From assembly GCA_004764695.1 (NCBI GenBank), contig SMSO01000032.1:2382501-2446500 (forward strand): a DNA stretch of 64,000 bases. The letters run 5' to 3'. Under the pieces are notes generated by a model, which made no database searches, was not told where the DNA came from, and saw only the letters and a program-made list of their open reading frames with translations. Positions 46,684 through 56,883 of this stretch are shown here, in pieces (the first letter of the stretch is position 1; every line of letters starts with the position of its first letter). This DNA is from Schizochytrium sp. TIO01. Taxonomy: Eukaryota > Sar > Bigyra > Thraustochytrida > Thraustochytriidae. The position numbers and the translations under genes are program-made.

Positions 46684-47348
46684 CTTCAAGCCTCAATAAC
46701 TCGAGAAAGAGATTTTTACGATTGTCAAGAATCCTCTCCGGCTGTTGACGATTCCCTTGACACTACGTTAGAGAGTTCTATCAACCTATCTCGAAATTCG
46801 AAGGCTTCCTCACGCAGAAATGTCTCCTTCTCACGCTTACTAACGTTCTCTGTAGGTCCACCTTAGCACCTTGAAACTTCCTTAAACTTTAAACCACTTT
46901 TCATGTTCTTCCAAGCTCCTTGATAAGAGATAGTATGAATGTACAACTGTAGTTTAAGTACCCAAGGCTTACTAAAACGAAAACCTCTACCAATGACACG
47001 CAAGTTCACGCGCTGCTGTTCGTACCTCCTGGCGCGCCGGCCGCTATCCATCCAGCACGGCGTGCGCGTGTGAACGTGACGGGTGGTCGCTGCTCCGCTG
47101 CTCCGCTGCTCTCCCTCGCCCCCTCTCTGTAGGGCGACGGACATATAGATTTAAGAAAAAATGTTCGATGCAAAGATCGAACGATACCCTCGCTCAACCA
47201 AGGACAAACTTGATTGACCGAAGCGCGATTGCGCAGGCTGCTCGCCAGGGCCGCTGGAAGAGATAGGTGAGTGCACGATGGGGGCTCGCTGGGGTGCCGC
47301 GATGCACGCGCTGCCGGGCTTGAAAGGCAAAACCTCAACCAACTAACC
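46684..47348. other. spacer with GC-rich promoter-proximal half
   Basis: AT-rich to about 46980, then notably GC- and CpG-rich from ~47020 to 47345, including a GCTCCGCTGCTCCGCTGCTC repeat near 47090. The composition shift marks the upstream region of the NTPase gene. A GTG-initiated extension from 47271 is in frame but unlikely. Confidence 0.5.
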
Positions 47349-49952
47349 ATGATTGGTCTCCCTCACGATTTACTTTGTCTCCCTCAACCTGACGATACCT
47401 TGAAGGAGTTTTACTACAACGCAGACGCTTTTTGCGTCACTTCCTCCCCAACTCCGCGCGACGACGGCACATCCCTGTTTTTCTATATCCACGAAGCTAT
47501 CAACTTTGTTTTGTGTCACCAGTTTAAGTTGCTCGACACAGCGCAAGAAATTATCGACCTAGACGGGGTTGTGAATTGGTTGTCCAACCTCAACCAAGTG
47601 CCTGATAATTACAGCATCAAGGCGCTTATCAAGATCATCGTCAAACTTGGGAGCCTCAAGCCTCGCAAGGTCCGTTCATACGACGTACAAGTTATCATGG
47701 AGAATGCACTCCACGAGAACAAGATTTTCGCAAACACGGACATTCTTGATGTGCATCAGGATCTCCCCAAGCTCGTTGCCAAACGTTACTTTAGCAGGGA
47801 GGATCCTGAGCTGATGAGAGAAGTCGAATTGGATGAAGTGTTTCCACTCAACACTGAGATTGCCCCTGCGAACAGGGATCCGGAGTCCGGGTCTTATAGA
47901 TTCGAGTTTGTACACTCAGATACGTCCGAACACGTTTTTCGGACTGTGGAAAACATGATGAGACTAGCGTTTCAATCGGGCGTCAACATGCAAAGTGTGT
48001 GTATTCCGCTCATCAAGGGCCCCAGTGGTTGTGGTAAGACGCGTATGGGGGCGGAGGCGGTAACACATGGTGTGAACTACTTGTTGCGGATGAACCCCCC
48101 CAAAAATAGTGAAAGGGTGTTCGTCGAAATGCTCAATAGGCCCGAACTTGACTCGTCCCTTTACTGTGATACAGATACCTCAGGCGTGTCCCGAATTAAC
48201 TCTCTAGGTTACCTTGTAGCGATTCTAGCATTTGCGCTGCGCCGCCAGTCAGACCATCCCAGCGACACACTTCTTATCCGCTTGATGAAGGGCTACAATA
48301 ACTTTTCCTTCGACAATTTCAACGTCAGGCTCCGTCAGATCCTGAAAGTACCCGTTCTCTTTCTCCATTTGGATGAATATCGTGACGATCTTGTTGGTAC
48401 CAATGCATTGATCAACCTATGTGCCGAGACTCTGCGTTATGGGCCATCGGATGACGTCGTGAGGATCTTCCCCATCATCACGGGCATGACTTCCTATATA
48501 GACGGGGACGCCGTTTCTGACGCCTTCAGAAGGACCAGTCGAAGGACAAGTAGATTGCCCCATGTTATGTTATTCCACCTAAAGGGACTTGGTGAGTTTC
48601 CTGCATGTGTCGAAAACCTGGAAAGTCAATTTTTACAATACCTTGTACAAGATGTCGAAGGGCGGCCTGCACGTGCTAATGGACTTGCATGGGTTAGGCA
48701 ACGTGAAGGCAATCGCGATTGGCCCAATTTACGACCTTTCCTGAATGACATCGATGGATACCCTCGATTTTATGAATTCGCATTGAGGTCGATCTCCGAT
48801 TCAGACAAAAAGGATCTACTTCTGACGTACGCCGAGAGTGACAAAATACTGGCGATTCACCAACGCCTCTTACGTAGCATGGGTTATTTTTTTTCCCAAG
48901 ACACATGGGCGTCCCAAGTGACAAACTACATTTGCCTAGACTCTGACCTTGTTCTTGAAGAGTGTGTTTATTTTGCAATCCAACAAGCAACAATCGCATC
49001 TTTACAAATGCTATTGATCTTGGCCATCACGGAGGTCAAAGTACCTGGTACATGGACGTTTGGGGAGATTGATACGCAATGGACCGGGAAGGTTTCTCTA
49101 CCACTGGCACTTCTGCAAGGATCTCACTCAGGGCTTTATCAAGTGATAGGGTTCCCGGAAAGTTCCCGCCCAATTGGCGTGGAAATGCCACCCCTGGTCA
49201 TTGCTGCGTTGAACAAGAGTGCACCAATCGTAAATGATGATACACTCACATGCATTCCCCGCCATGACCCCGTCATTGAGTGTATGGAAGCTTTGCGTGT
49301 GCGCTTGGTCGCACGAAGCTACGCCACTGGAAAAACTGCCGTGTCCTTGAATACGCTGCGGGAGGTATTCCACGAAAGCTACATTGTCCACGCATACCGT
49401 GAGGAGGCCCAGCGTAGCGTGAAGGACGTGACTCTTTCATCCAAGGATTGCTTTACGAAGCGCCTCGTGATTAAGAATGATTTCGAGGAGGAAGAAGCCA
49501 ACGTGGATAACCTGCCTACATTTATTGCCACCACCATACCCCATCCCCAAGTCAATGGTGTGGCTTTGATTTCCAACGAAGGCATCGAATCACGCTCGAC
49601 CCATCCAATAATGGTTGGTGAAGAGGGGTTCGTGTTGGTGGTGACGGTGGTGGTCGAGTCCAACGAGACTGAAGGGCACCTGGCCAGACGGATCATCGGC
49701 TTTCTCAGCGACACGGCTTACACGGACTCCCTTACGTCGAAAGGACTGGATTGGCAATATGTGATTGATCTCGTCGCCATCGACTCCACTGACCAAGCAC
49801 CCAAGTTTGCCATCGACTCTGACTTCGAGAAAAACGTCATGGAAATTGTCGAAGAGCAATGTGAAGGATGCTTGGGTGTGGCCAAGACGATCATCACCCC
49901 TGGCCTAGGACAATTCCCAAACGCATATCGTTGCAACTACAGCAATAATTAA
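47349..49952 (+). CDS. large P-loop NTPase, Crinkler/RHS-like
   Basis: 867 residues from the ATG at 47349 (ACCATGA). Walker A is GPSGCGKT at 224-231; a Walker B-like FLHLDEYRD has D342-E343; a sensor-like IFPIITGMTSY follows about 35 residues later. This order is the one I associate with the P-loop domains of Crinkler effectors and trypanosomatid RHS proteins, a group often spread with mobile elements. The first ~210 residues show no ubiquitin-like or LxLFLAK header that I recognise, and no signal peptide. The C-terminal ~250 residues are mixed alpha/beta with no family known to me; a nuclease fold, common in this group, was looked for but no clear catalytic motif was found. No introns. It lies between a transposon relic and a duplicated pseudogene, consistent with recent arrival, but the frame is intact. 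Confidence 0.82.
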   Translation: MIGLPHDLLCLPQPDDTLKEFYYNADAFCVTSSPTPRDDGTSLFFYIHEAINFVLCHQFKLLDTAQEIIDLDGVVNWLSNLNQVPDNYSIKALIKIIVKLGSLKPRKVRSYDVQVIMENALHENKIFANTDILDVHQDLPKLVAKRYFSREDPELMREVELDEVFPLNTEIAPANRDPESGSYRFEFVHSDTSEHVFRTVENMMRLAFQSGVNMQSVCIPLIKGPSGCGKTRMGAEAVTHGVNYLLRMNPPKNSERVFVEMLNRPELDSSLYCDTDTSGVSRINSLGYLVAILAFALRRQSDHPSDTLLIRLMKGYNNFSFDNFNVRLRQILKVPVLFLHLDEYRDDLVGTNALINLCAETLRYGPSDDVVRIFPIITGMTSYIDGDAVSDAFRRTSRRTSRLPHVMLFHLKGLGEFPACVENLESQFLQYLVQDVEGRPARANGLAWVRQREGNRDWPNLRPFLNDIDGYPRFYEFALRSISDSDKKDLLLTYAESDKILAIHQRLLRSMGYFFSQDTWASQVTNYICLDSDLVLEECVYFAIQQATIASLQMLLILAITEVKVPGTWTFGEIDTQWTGKVSLPLALLQGSHSGLYQVIGFPESSRPIGVEMPPLVIAALNKSAPIVNDDTLTCIPRHDPVIECMEALRVRLVARSYATGKTAVSLNTLREVFHESYIVHAYREEAQRSVKDVTLSSKDCFTKRLVIKNDFEEEEANVDNLPTFIATTIPHPQVNGVALISNEGIESRSTHPIMVGEEGFVLVVTVVVESNETEGHLARRIIGFLSDTAYTDSLTSKGLDWQYVIDLVAIDSTDQAPKFAIDSDFEKNVMEIVEEQCEGCLGVAKTIITPGLGQFPNAYRCNYSNN

Positions 49953-50269
49953 GATTTTTTAATTTAAAAGCTGTAGTGCCCTACTGTAAATTGATTTTTG
50001 TTTTGTTTTAACTACTATTAATCAAAAGATAAATGACCTTCTTGAAGCTGAAAGGGGTGAATTAAGGGATGAGTCAACTCCGGCACGAGCAAGCATAGAT
50101 GTAGATTATAGTTTTCAATTCAATATGATATGGGAGAATCTCTTGATGAATATCTATGGGACTTTGATTTAAATACAGCATTAGCAGCTGATGCAGCATC
50201 AGAGGTTGCTGCAACATCAGGGGCGTCAACATCAGCGGCGGCATCAGCATCAGCACCAGCATCAGTATC
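49953..50269. other. spacer with CATCAG-rich simple sequence at the duplication boundary
   Basis: From ~50190 to 50269 the sequence is dominated by CATCAG/GCATCAG units. An ATG at 50130 opens a 73-codon Ala/Ser-rich frame (MGESLDEYLWDFDLNTALAA...) that crosses into the duplicated segment and ends at 50351 in a frame not used by the parental gene. It is probably a chance chimera. Confidence 0.55.
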
Positions 50270-51973
50270 AGTAGTACTAGAATCAACATCAGGTCATGGA
50301 TACAACGCAATCACTTCCTCGCCAGAGCAGCATCTAAGCGAGCTTCTTTGAGCGTACTCCCCAGCTCAGAAGCAACAAAGGACACTGCAATCGTCAATTC
50401 TGGGTTGCCATTGCGAAGCAGCTTTGGAGCTGTCACGAAGTACACCCTTGTTAAGGAACTCGGCCATCGCAACTGCAGCATCAGTGCAAAACGAGGAAGA
50501 GCTCGTCTAAGTCAAACGGGCAATAGAAACTTTGAAAGAACCATGACATCCAATGCATCAGAAGATGACCGCCTTCGTGGGTCGCTGAAGGGGTTTGTGT
50601 GGGCGAGGCACTAGCAATGCCTGTGCACTGGTTTTACACGCCATCGATTCTGAAGAAGGAGTATGGCTCAGTGGACAAAATGATGGCACCCAAGAAAACT
50701 CATGAGGAATCGTTTATGACGAGTATGGTATACAAGGGTAACATTGACATTTTATTTGACAAATCGGGGTTTTATGAGGGATACGATGAAGACAGCATTA
50801 AGACCATGAGTCAGGAAGAACGCGAAGCACTCTCTGCGGATGTAGGGATTTTTGTAAATTCTGAGGCTGACCAACGCCCACATTATCACTTGAGCCTGAA
50901 GAAGGGGCAGAACACTGCCAACATGTGCGTTGCGCGTCTTCTAATGCGTTATCTTGCTCGAACTAATGAACAAGGTGCAGACAGATACGACCCACGCGAG
51001 TTCCTCGAAGAGTTCCGCACATATATGACCACTGACCCCCGAAAGCATCCCGATGATGTGGGTCAAATCAAAGCCCACAATGACGCATACCTGGATGTTT
51101 ATGTGCGCGAATTTTTCAACAATGCTTCCAAGGGCCTGTCTCTGACTGTATGTGCATACGATCAACGCGACCGCTGGTCAATCGGTAGCTTGGATGGACT
51201 TGTGATGACGGTTCCTTTAATCGCGGCCTACCGCGAGGAACCCGAGGCAATTCTTGTGGGGCGTGCAATTGAGCACCAAATGTTGACACATCGATCAGTG
51301 ACAATTTCCGCTGTGGTGGCTGTGCTTGTACCGCTTTTACAGCAGTTGTGGCGTGGAGAGGATGCTGAAAAGGCACTAGATGCAGCAATGGAGAAACTTC
51401 GCCCACCGCTTATCACAGGACCTGAGATGCTTGAGACGTATAAAAGTCATAATGGACCAGACAACATTCCCGCATGGGAGAAATGGGACCAGCACATGAC
51501 TTTTGAGCCCGGTGTGACCTTGCGCGAAGTAGTGCACAAGTTCATTGATGAGGGACATAGCTTCGAGGACGTTGCAGGGTTCCACGAAGGCGAGGGTAGG
51601 TTCTCCACGACATGCTACTGCGAACACGCCATGGCAATTGTGTTGTACTTTGCCGTCAAGTTTGGAGAAGATCTTGCTGGAGCCTTACAAGCGAATGCAG
51701 AGATTGGTGGTCATTCTACGGCAAGGGGGGCCATCTTGGGTGCAATTATTGGTGCTCGGGTTGGCAACAAAGGAGTTCCTGAGACATGGTATTCTGAGCT
51801 TGCTGCACCAGATCAAGTCAACTCCGAAATCGATGCTTTGATTGCTGCAAGCAATGCTCGAAGATCAGCGATCAAACATCGTGCATGAAGAGACTCTTGA
51901 AAAATCAAGCGTTCAGATGCTCAGAGGTTTAGTCTTCGTGTGGACTCATAACCTTTGCTTTCTCAAATCATTC
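50270..51973 (+). pseudogene. ADP-ribosylglycohydrolase-fold protein, copy 3: recent duplicate, frameshifted and start-less
   Basis: Near-identical duplicate of 43168-44872. By eye I count about ten substitutions and one deletion over 1.7 kb. In the coding part three changes alter residues (Asn to Ser, Pro to Ser, and Pro to His at the penultimate codons) and the others are silent. The parental ATGs lie just outside the copied segment, and an in-frame TGA sits at 50189, so the leader has no start codon. One T is missing where the parent has GTTTGTTGTGGGCG and this copy GTTTGTGTGGGCG (near 50597). This breaks the frame in the GFVVGEALAMP segment. From ~50599 the frame is open to 51888; its first ATG (50617) lies inside the conserved domain start. 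Likely a young pseudogene, though a truncated product cannot be excluded. Confidence 0.88.
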
Positions 51974-54900
51974 GAGTTTGCAGAAATGGATAGGCGTGCT
52001 GACTGACCTTGTGCTAGTTTTGCTTTGCATAAGTAAACTATATTGATATTTGGGTCCTACATGCCCCAGGTTTTATAAGTAGAGTCCTGGCTGCTGTTGA
52101 TTGTTGCACAGGTAAACAGATACATAACGAGGCAATAATCTTGCCGGTGGTATCAGCGGCACTAGAGCCACGGTCATTTAAGCCGACGTATCTTGATCTC
52201 GCCGGACCTACGTATGTCTTTCTGGCAGCCACCAGAGATCGCTTCTGAAACTTAGCTTTCTTAGTTTTTCTAAAGGGTATATTAAAAAATTTTTAAGAAC
52301 CAAGCGAAAAAACTTCCTATCGATAAGTTGCTTTTTCCTGAAATTACTGTAGCTACTTTGGAGACCTTGTGAAAGACGTATCGCCGCCACTGCTCAAGGT
52401 CATGCGGAGAATCGTCTCTTAAATTATCAGTGAGTCTGCAAAGTCCGACGGCCTGACTAACTTTCAGCTGTGTCTTCTTGTTTCTTAGCTTGCCCTTACC
52501 CAGGTGCTCACTCTCTGGTCTGTGAACTATTGTAGGTTCCTTTCAAGCCATATTCACACGTGAATGATCAGTTTTCAGTGGATGGTGCTCTTTCACGAGT
52601 CCAAGAGCCCACAATCGTAAACCGTCCCATCTGCTGTATCCCCAAACTCGTGGCTCGGACGATGCGAAGCGACGCAGCCTTAATTATTCTGCAAAATAAA
52701 CACCCGCGTGATCGGGCTCGACCACAGGCCAGAGGGCGGCCAGTGCGGCTCCAGACGGTCAGCTGTAGCCAGAACTGAGTATGCTTTCGGTCGCGCGCTT
52801 CGGAGTTTTGGTGGTGTTACGATGTTCTCAGTTCGAAAGAAAGGGGAAATAAATGCCTTCTGAAACCATAATACATTTTATAGAAAATGAAAAAAAATAA
52901 AGAAAGTGAAAAATAATGAGAAGTTATGGAAAACAACTACAAATGAAAAATTGCTTCGAAGTCAATAAATAAGTATGGTGTCTAGATAGAATTAAACCAT
53001 GAACGCCGCACTCGCTGATGGACTGTCCTGCCCTGCACAATGATCCTCGGCGAAGTTGAGTTTGCTCGACGCCGAGCTTGAATCGCCGGGCTAGGTCAGC
53101 ATCCTGGTAGTAAGTAGCAGCAGGTGCAAGCGAAGAAGGTATCCACCGCATCGTTGTAGCTAAAACCTTTATATTTTATATATAGTGTACACTATGAAAT
53201 TAATCTTTTTCTCTTGTCTGATTTGTTTATTCGTATTTATTATTTAGAATAAGTGAACTAAATTAAAACTAGATTTTTAGGAAGGCCTGATATTAGGACA
53301 ATGAGAGAGCTTTTCTCGGGTCAGGTGAGACTTAGGGAACGTACAAAACACCGAGCGCGCTCATCAGCTTGAAGATGTGAAAACCAAAGAATGGGGATGA
53401 AGTCCTTCCAAAGTCGTCGACTCAACGCAGCTCAGATGAGCCATGGATGAGACACCGAAACAGTGTGCAACAGCGAAACAAAGGGCGATCCAGGTTTACG
53501 TATTGGCTGAGTGCGTGAATAAATAAATGAGTGATTGACTGACTGGATGAAAATTTACCTATGCGAGCATCTTCTCATGCGAGTTTTTATTTTCCTCCAC
53601 ACAATTATGAGATTAGTAAAAGCTAAATTTTAAAATTTTAATTAAAACAAAAGTCGCTTTGAACAGAAACAGCTCAGCTCAGCAGCTCAGCTGGCCGGAC
53701 AGATACGATAGAGACAAACTTGAGAGCTCAAGCTCATCGACGCTTTAGCAAACGCAACGCACATATTCTCGGGCTAATCGAGCTCGAGTTCTTCAGGGTG
53801 GATGGCATGGCCTTCTTTTTAAACGAAACCTTGCTTCTTGCATCATGACTTAGCGTTTCTTTCAGGATACGATGATTTTCACGATCTAAGTCACCTTCGC
53901 TTACTTATAAAACCAAGCAGGCTCGGTGACATCCGAGAGGTTATTAAACCATGCGGCCCAGCACTACGAGGCCTTTCGTAACCATGGGACGAACAAGCTT
54001 CAGCTGGTCCGGTCTCTGCGGCGGCTGTCTCTTCGGAATTTTGTCGTCTCGACTCTGAAGTTTCCATCTCAGTTTCCGAGTTCTGGAATATCCAGCTTTA
54101 TGAACTCGGTACTCGTGTCACTCCTCTGAGCGGCTTGCTGTGCAGGCAGGCAATGCGCACAGTTGGCGTGGGCTTTGACAGCATCTCTGCCACCTCTTCT
54201 GGTCCGTAGATTTCCTTATGCATCAATGCTTATGCTTTCGCTCATTTCGTATACTTTTGTCTGCTTCATAGCGATACAACAGATGATACGCACAGCATTG
54301 ACTATGCCCGACATTGACGGCCTTGCAAACGAATGCCATTCTGGAGGCTATTACAGCAATGGCTGTCTATTACACTCTTCGCGGGATTCGAATAATAAGG
54401 TCACCAAGGAATTAAATATAGCATAGATTCCGCCGCTGTGCAGCTAAGTTGGCGCAAAACTCTGGTTGAATATCATGACATTCACAGGATGGGATGTTCT
54501 GTAATAATTCTTCTTCTTCTTCTTCTTTTATAATTCCATTCATGAATGAGTCAAAGCAAAAAATTAAAAACGGAAACCTTCTTGAACAACAGCAACAGCA
54601 ACAAGTTGAACAAAGCAGCGAAAAAGAAGGCTTATGCGTTTATTTTTTAGAACGAGCACTCCTTTTCTCCGCATCAGCCGTTGGCACCGCCTTCCGATCC
54701 GCACCTTCTTCCATTCTTATGGACGCTTCGACTTCTTGAACCTCTTCAGCTCCTTGTCGCCTGTGATGATAGCTCTGCCTTTCGTGTTCACAACACCCTT
54801 AGGTAGTAGCACCTTCTTCAAAGTACTTCCTTGCGCCTACCGTCTACAGACCATAGGTTAGATTTATTTGTTCCTATGATGTAATGACAGAATGCTTTGC

Positions 54901-56883
54901 TTTGGGTTTGAGGATCTTAAGGAGTTAGTTGCCTCTGACTAGCCAGCTAGTTAGTGACAGTGTCGCTGAGGGGTGGGACTCATTGCCATCGTCGCAAGTC
55001 TCGTAATACTGAGAAGTAAAAGAAAGCTGGGCAGTATTAAAGGATTTTCGCCTGCGTGGCGATATTTGTTGAGGATGAAGCGATCGCGTTGCGATGGTCT
55101 ATGTTGGGGCAACTTTCTGGTGAGCTTGTTTGCACAAGAGTCGCCGGTCTTGAGCTTCGGGTGGGCGAAGATTCGCCTTCTCGGCACCGTCGCCCGGAGT
55201 TAAGTTCTCGATCCAGAGAAGAGCAGACGAAATCGACAGCGTGAACGAGTGTGTGTCCCTCGTCAGCCATCGCCTTCCCGCCAACAAAGGTTGATATGAT
55301 ATTAAAAATCTGAACTTGGTCTTCAGCCTGCGTCTGGGAAACCTGACTATGCAATCAGTACAATGATGGTGTGGAGCAGCAATTTCGACAAGAAACGAAT
55401 GGCGAATCCGCAAGGTGCGATGCACTCACTTTCTCCAAGCCCTTCGGTCGTGCTCAAGCGCTCTTAAACTCACTTAAGTACTCCATTAAAGGCAACAGGT
55501 GCACTGTTTATGTTTACCATTGTGGTGGCACAAGCAATTAATTACAAGTCCAACGCCACGCACAGAAGCACACTACAGAGCGACTTTGAAGACGATTACC
55601 TGCATTGCATGCGTGGGTGAACCAAACGATTAAGACACGAGCTGCAGGTTCTGGACGCCCAAGAGCACCTATCGTACGCACACACATACACAGTCAATAA
55701 ACAAACCATCGCATGCACTCCAAGTTGTCAATTCCTCAAGAAAGCTGTTCTTGAGATTGTTTCGACTCTCGTTGAGCACTCCTTCAAGATCGTCTCTGCT
55801 CCTTGCATACGAGCCCTCCGTCTCGCCGACCCTCTGGAAACTGTTGACGCAAGATGTAGTGGAGTCGACAACCCTGAAACCTTCAGCGCTCCTTGGTCGA
55901 ACGAAGGTGGAGTAGGCCAACAAGGAACGCAGTGGCTGGGAGATCTTAAGCTTTCACTCCTTGAAACACTACGAACTTGGATCTGTAGGAGAGATGATCG
56001 AAGAAGAAACTGTATTTGGCAAATCTTTTTAGTCTTTGCAATGGAATGAAAAGATATCCTTCGATTTCTTCATATGTTCCATTCCAGTTCCTCCTCCACA
56101 GTTCCTTTTGGAAATGTAAAAGCACATATAAAATAAATATACAAAACATGTTTTTTAAATTAAAAAAGTTGTAAATTACAAAGTTTAGAGCATGATCGAA
56201 AAAAAAAATACATTTCTTGTGCTTCTTAGTTTTCAAGATCTTGTGCGGAATCGGGAGTCCGCGGCCTTCTCTCGATGACGACGTCAACCTCTGACCGCAG
56301 CCATAGCCAGCCTCTGCTCGCACCGACGCCGCCAATCCCTGCACCGTCGTCCAACAGTTTCCAGCCGGCCTGCTGGCTGGCCAGATAGTTCGTCGAGACA
56401 GTCGGAGACTTGCACTCGGCATTTGCGATGGCATTGAACTTTGCAATGACTTCAAAGGCCTTTACCCCGAACGGTACACTCCGAGCCCCAAGACCGGCAA
56501 CTACTGGACCTGAAGCGCCTAGCACTTGCGCTGAGGTGGCGCAAAGTGTAGAAACACGCAGTGACGCGTGTTGAGTGTGCTGTGGAGGACCCCAAAGCTG
56601 CTCGAAGAAGCAAACCATATATATTTTCTTAAAGAGGCAGGCCAGATCAGCACCTTGAAAAGTAAAAACCACAACAGCGAGAACAAGGACAGCGACACCA
56701 AGCGCCTGCCGAAGTGGCAAAGCAAAACCCGAACCCGAAGAGCGAACCAAAAGCCCAAACAAGAATCCTCAAGCAGTAGCAACAGCAGCAGAAGCAGCTT
56801 TGCGAGAAGCAAAACCCGAACACTCAAACTTGAGCTCGCCGTTCACCTCGCAAGTTTTCTTGTCCAATTCTAAAAGACCAACA
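51974..56883. other. 4.9-kb stretch without a convincing gene
   Basis: Short frames on both strands only. A 39-codon minus-strand stretch ending in TAA (54836-54717) looks protein-like and is discussed as a finding. A CTT/TTC run lies near 54509-54530 and CAGCTCAG repeats near 53670-53695. Minus-strand frames at 55669-55923 and 56226-56762 have even composition but no recognised content. Confidence 0.5.

Noticed and set aside
56226-56762. 178-codon minus-strand frame upstream of the first flavoprotein gene
   Set aside because: The listed start is not ATG. A shorter ATG version exists, but no family is recognised and it overlaps the divergent promoter region. Not strong enough to call.
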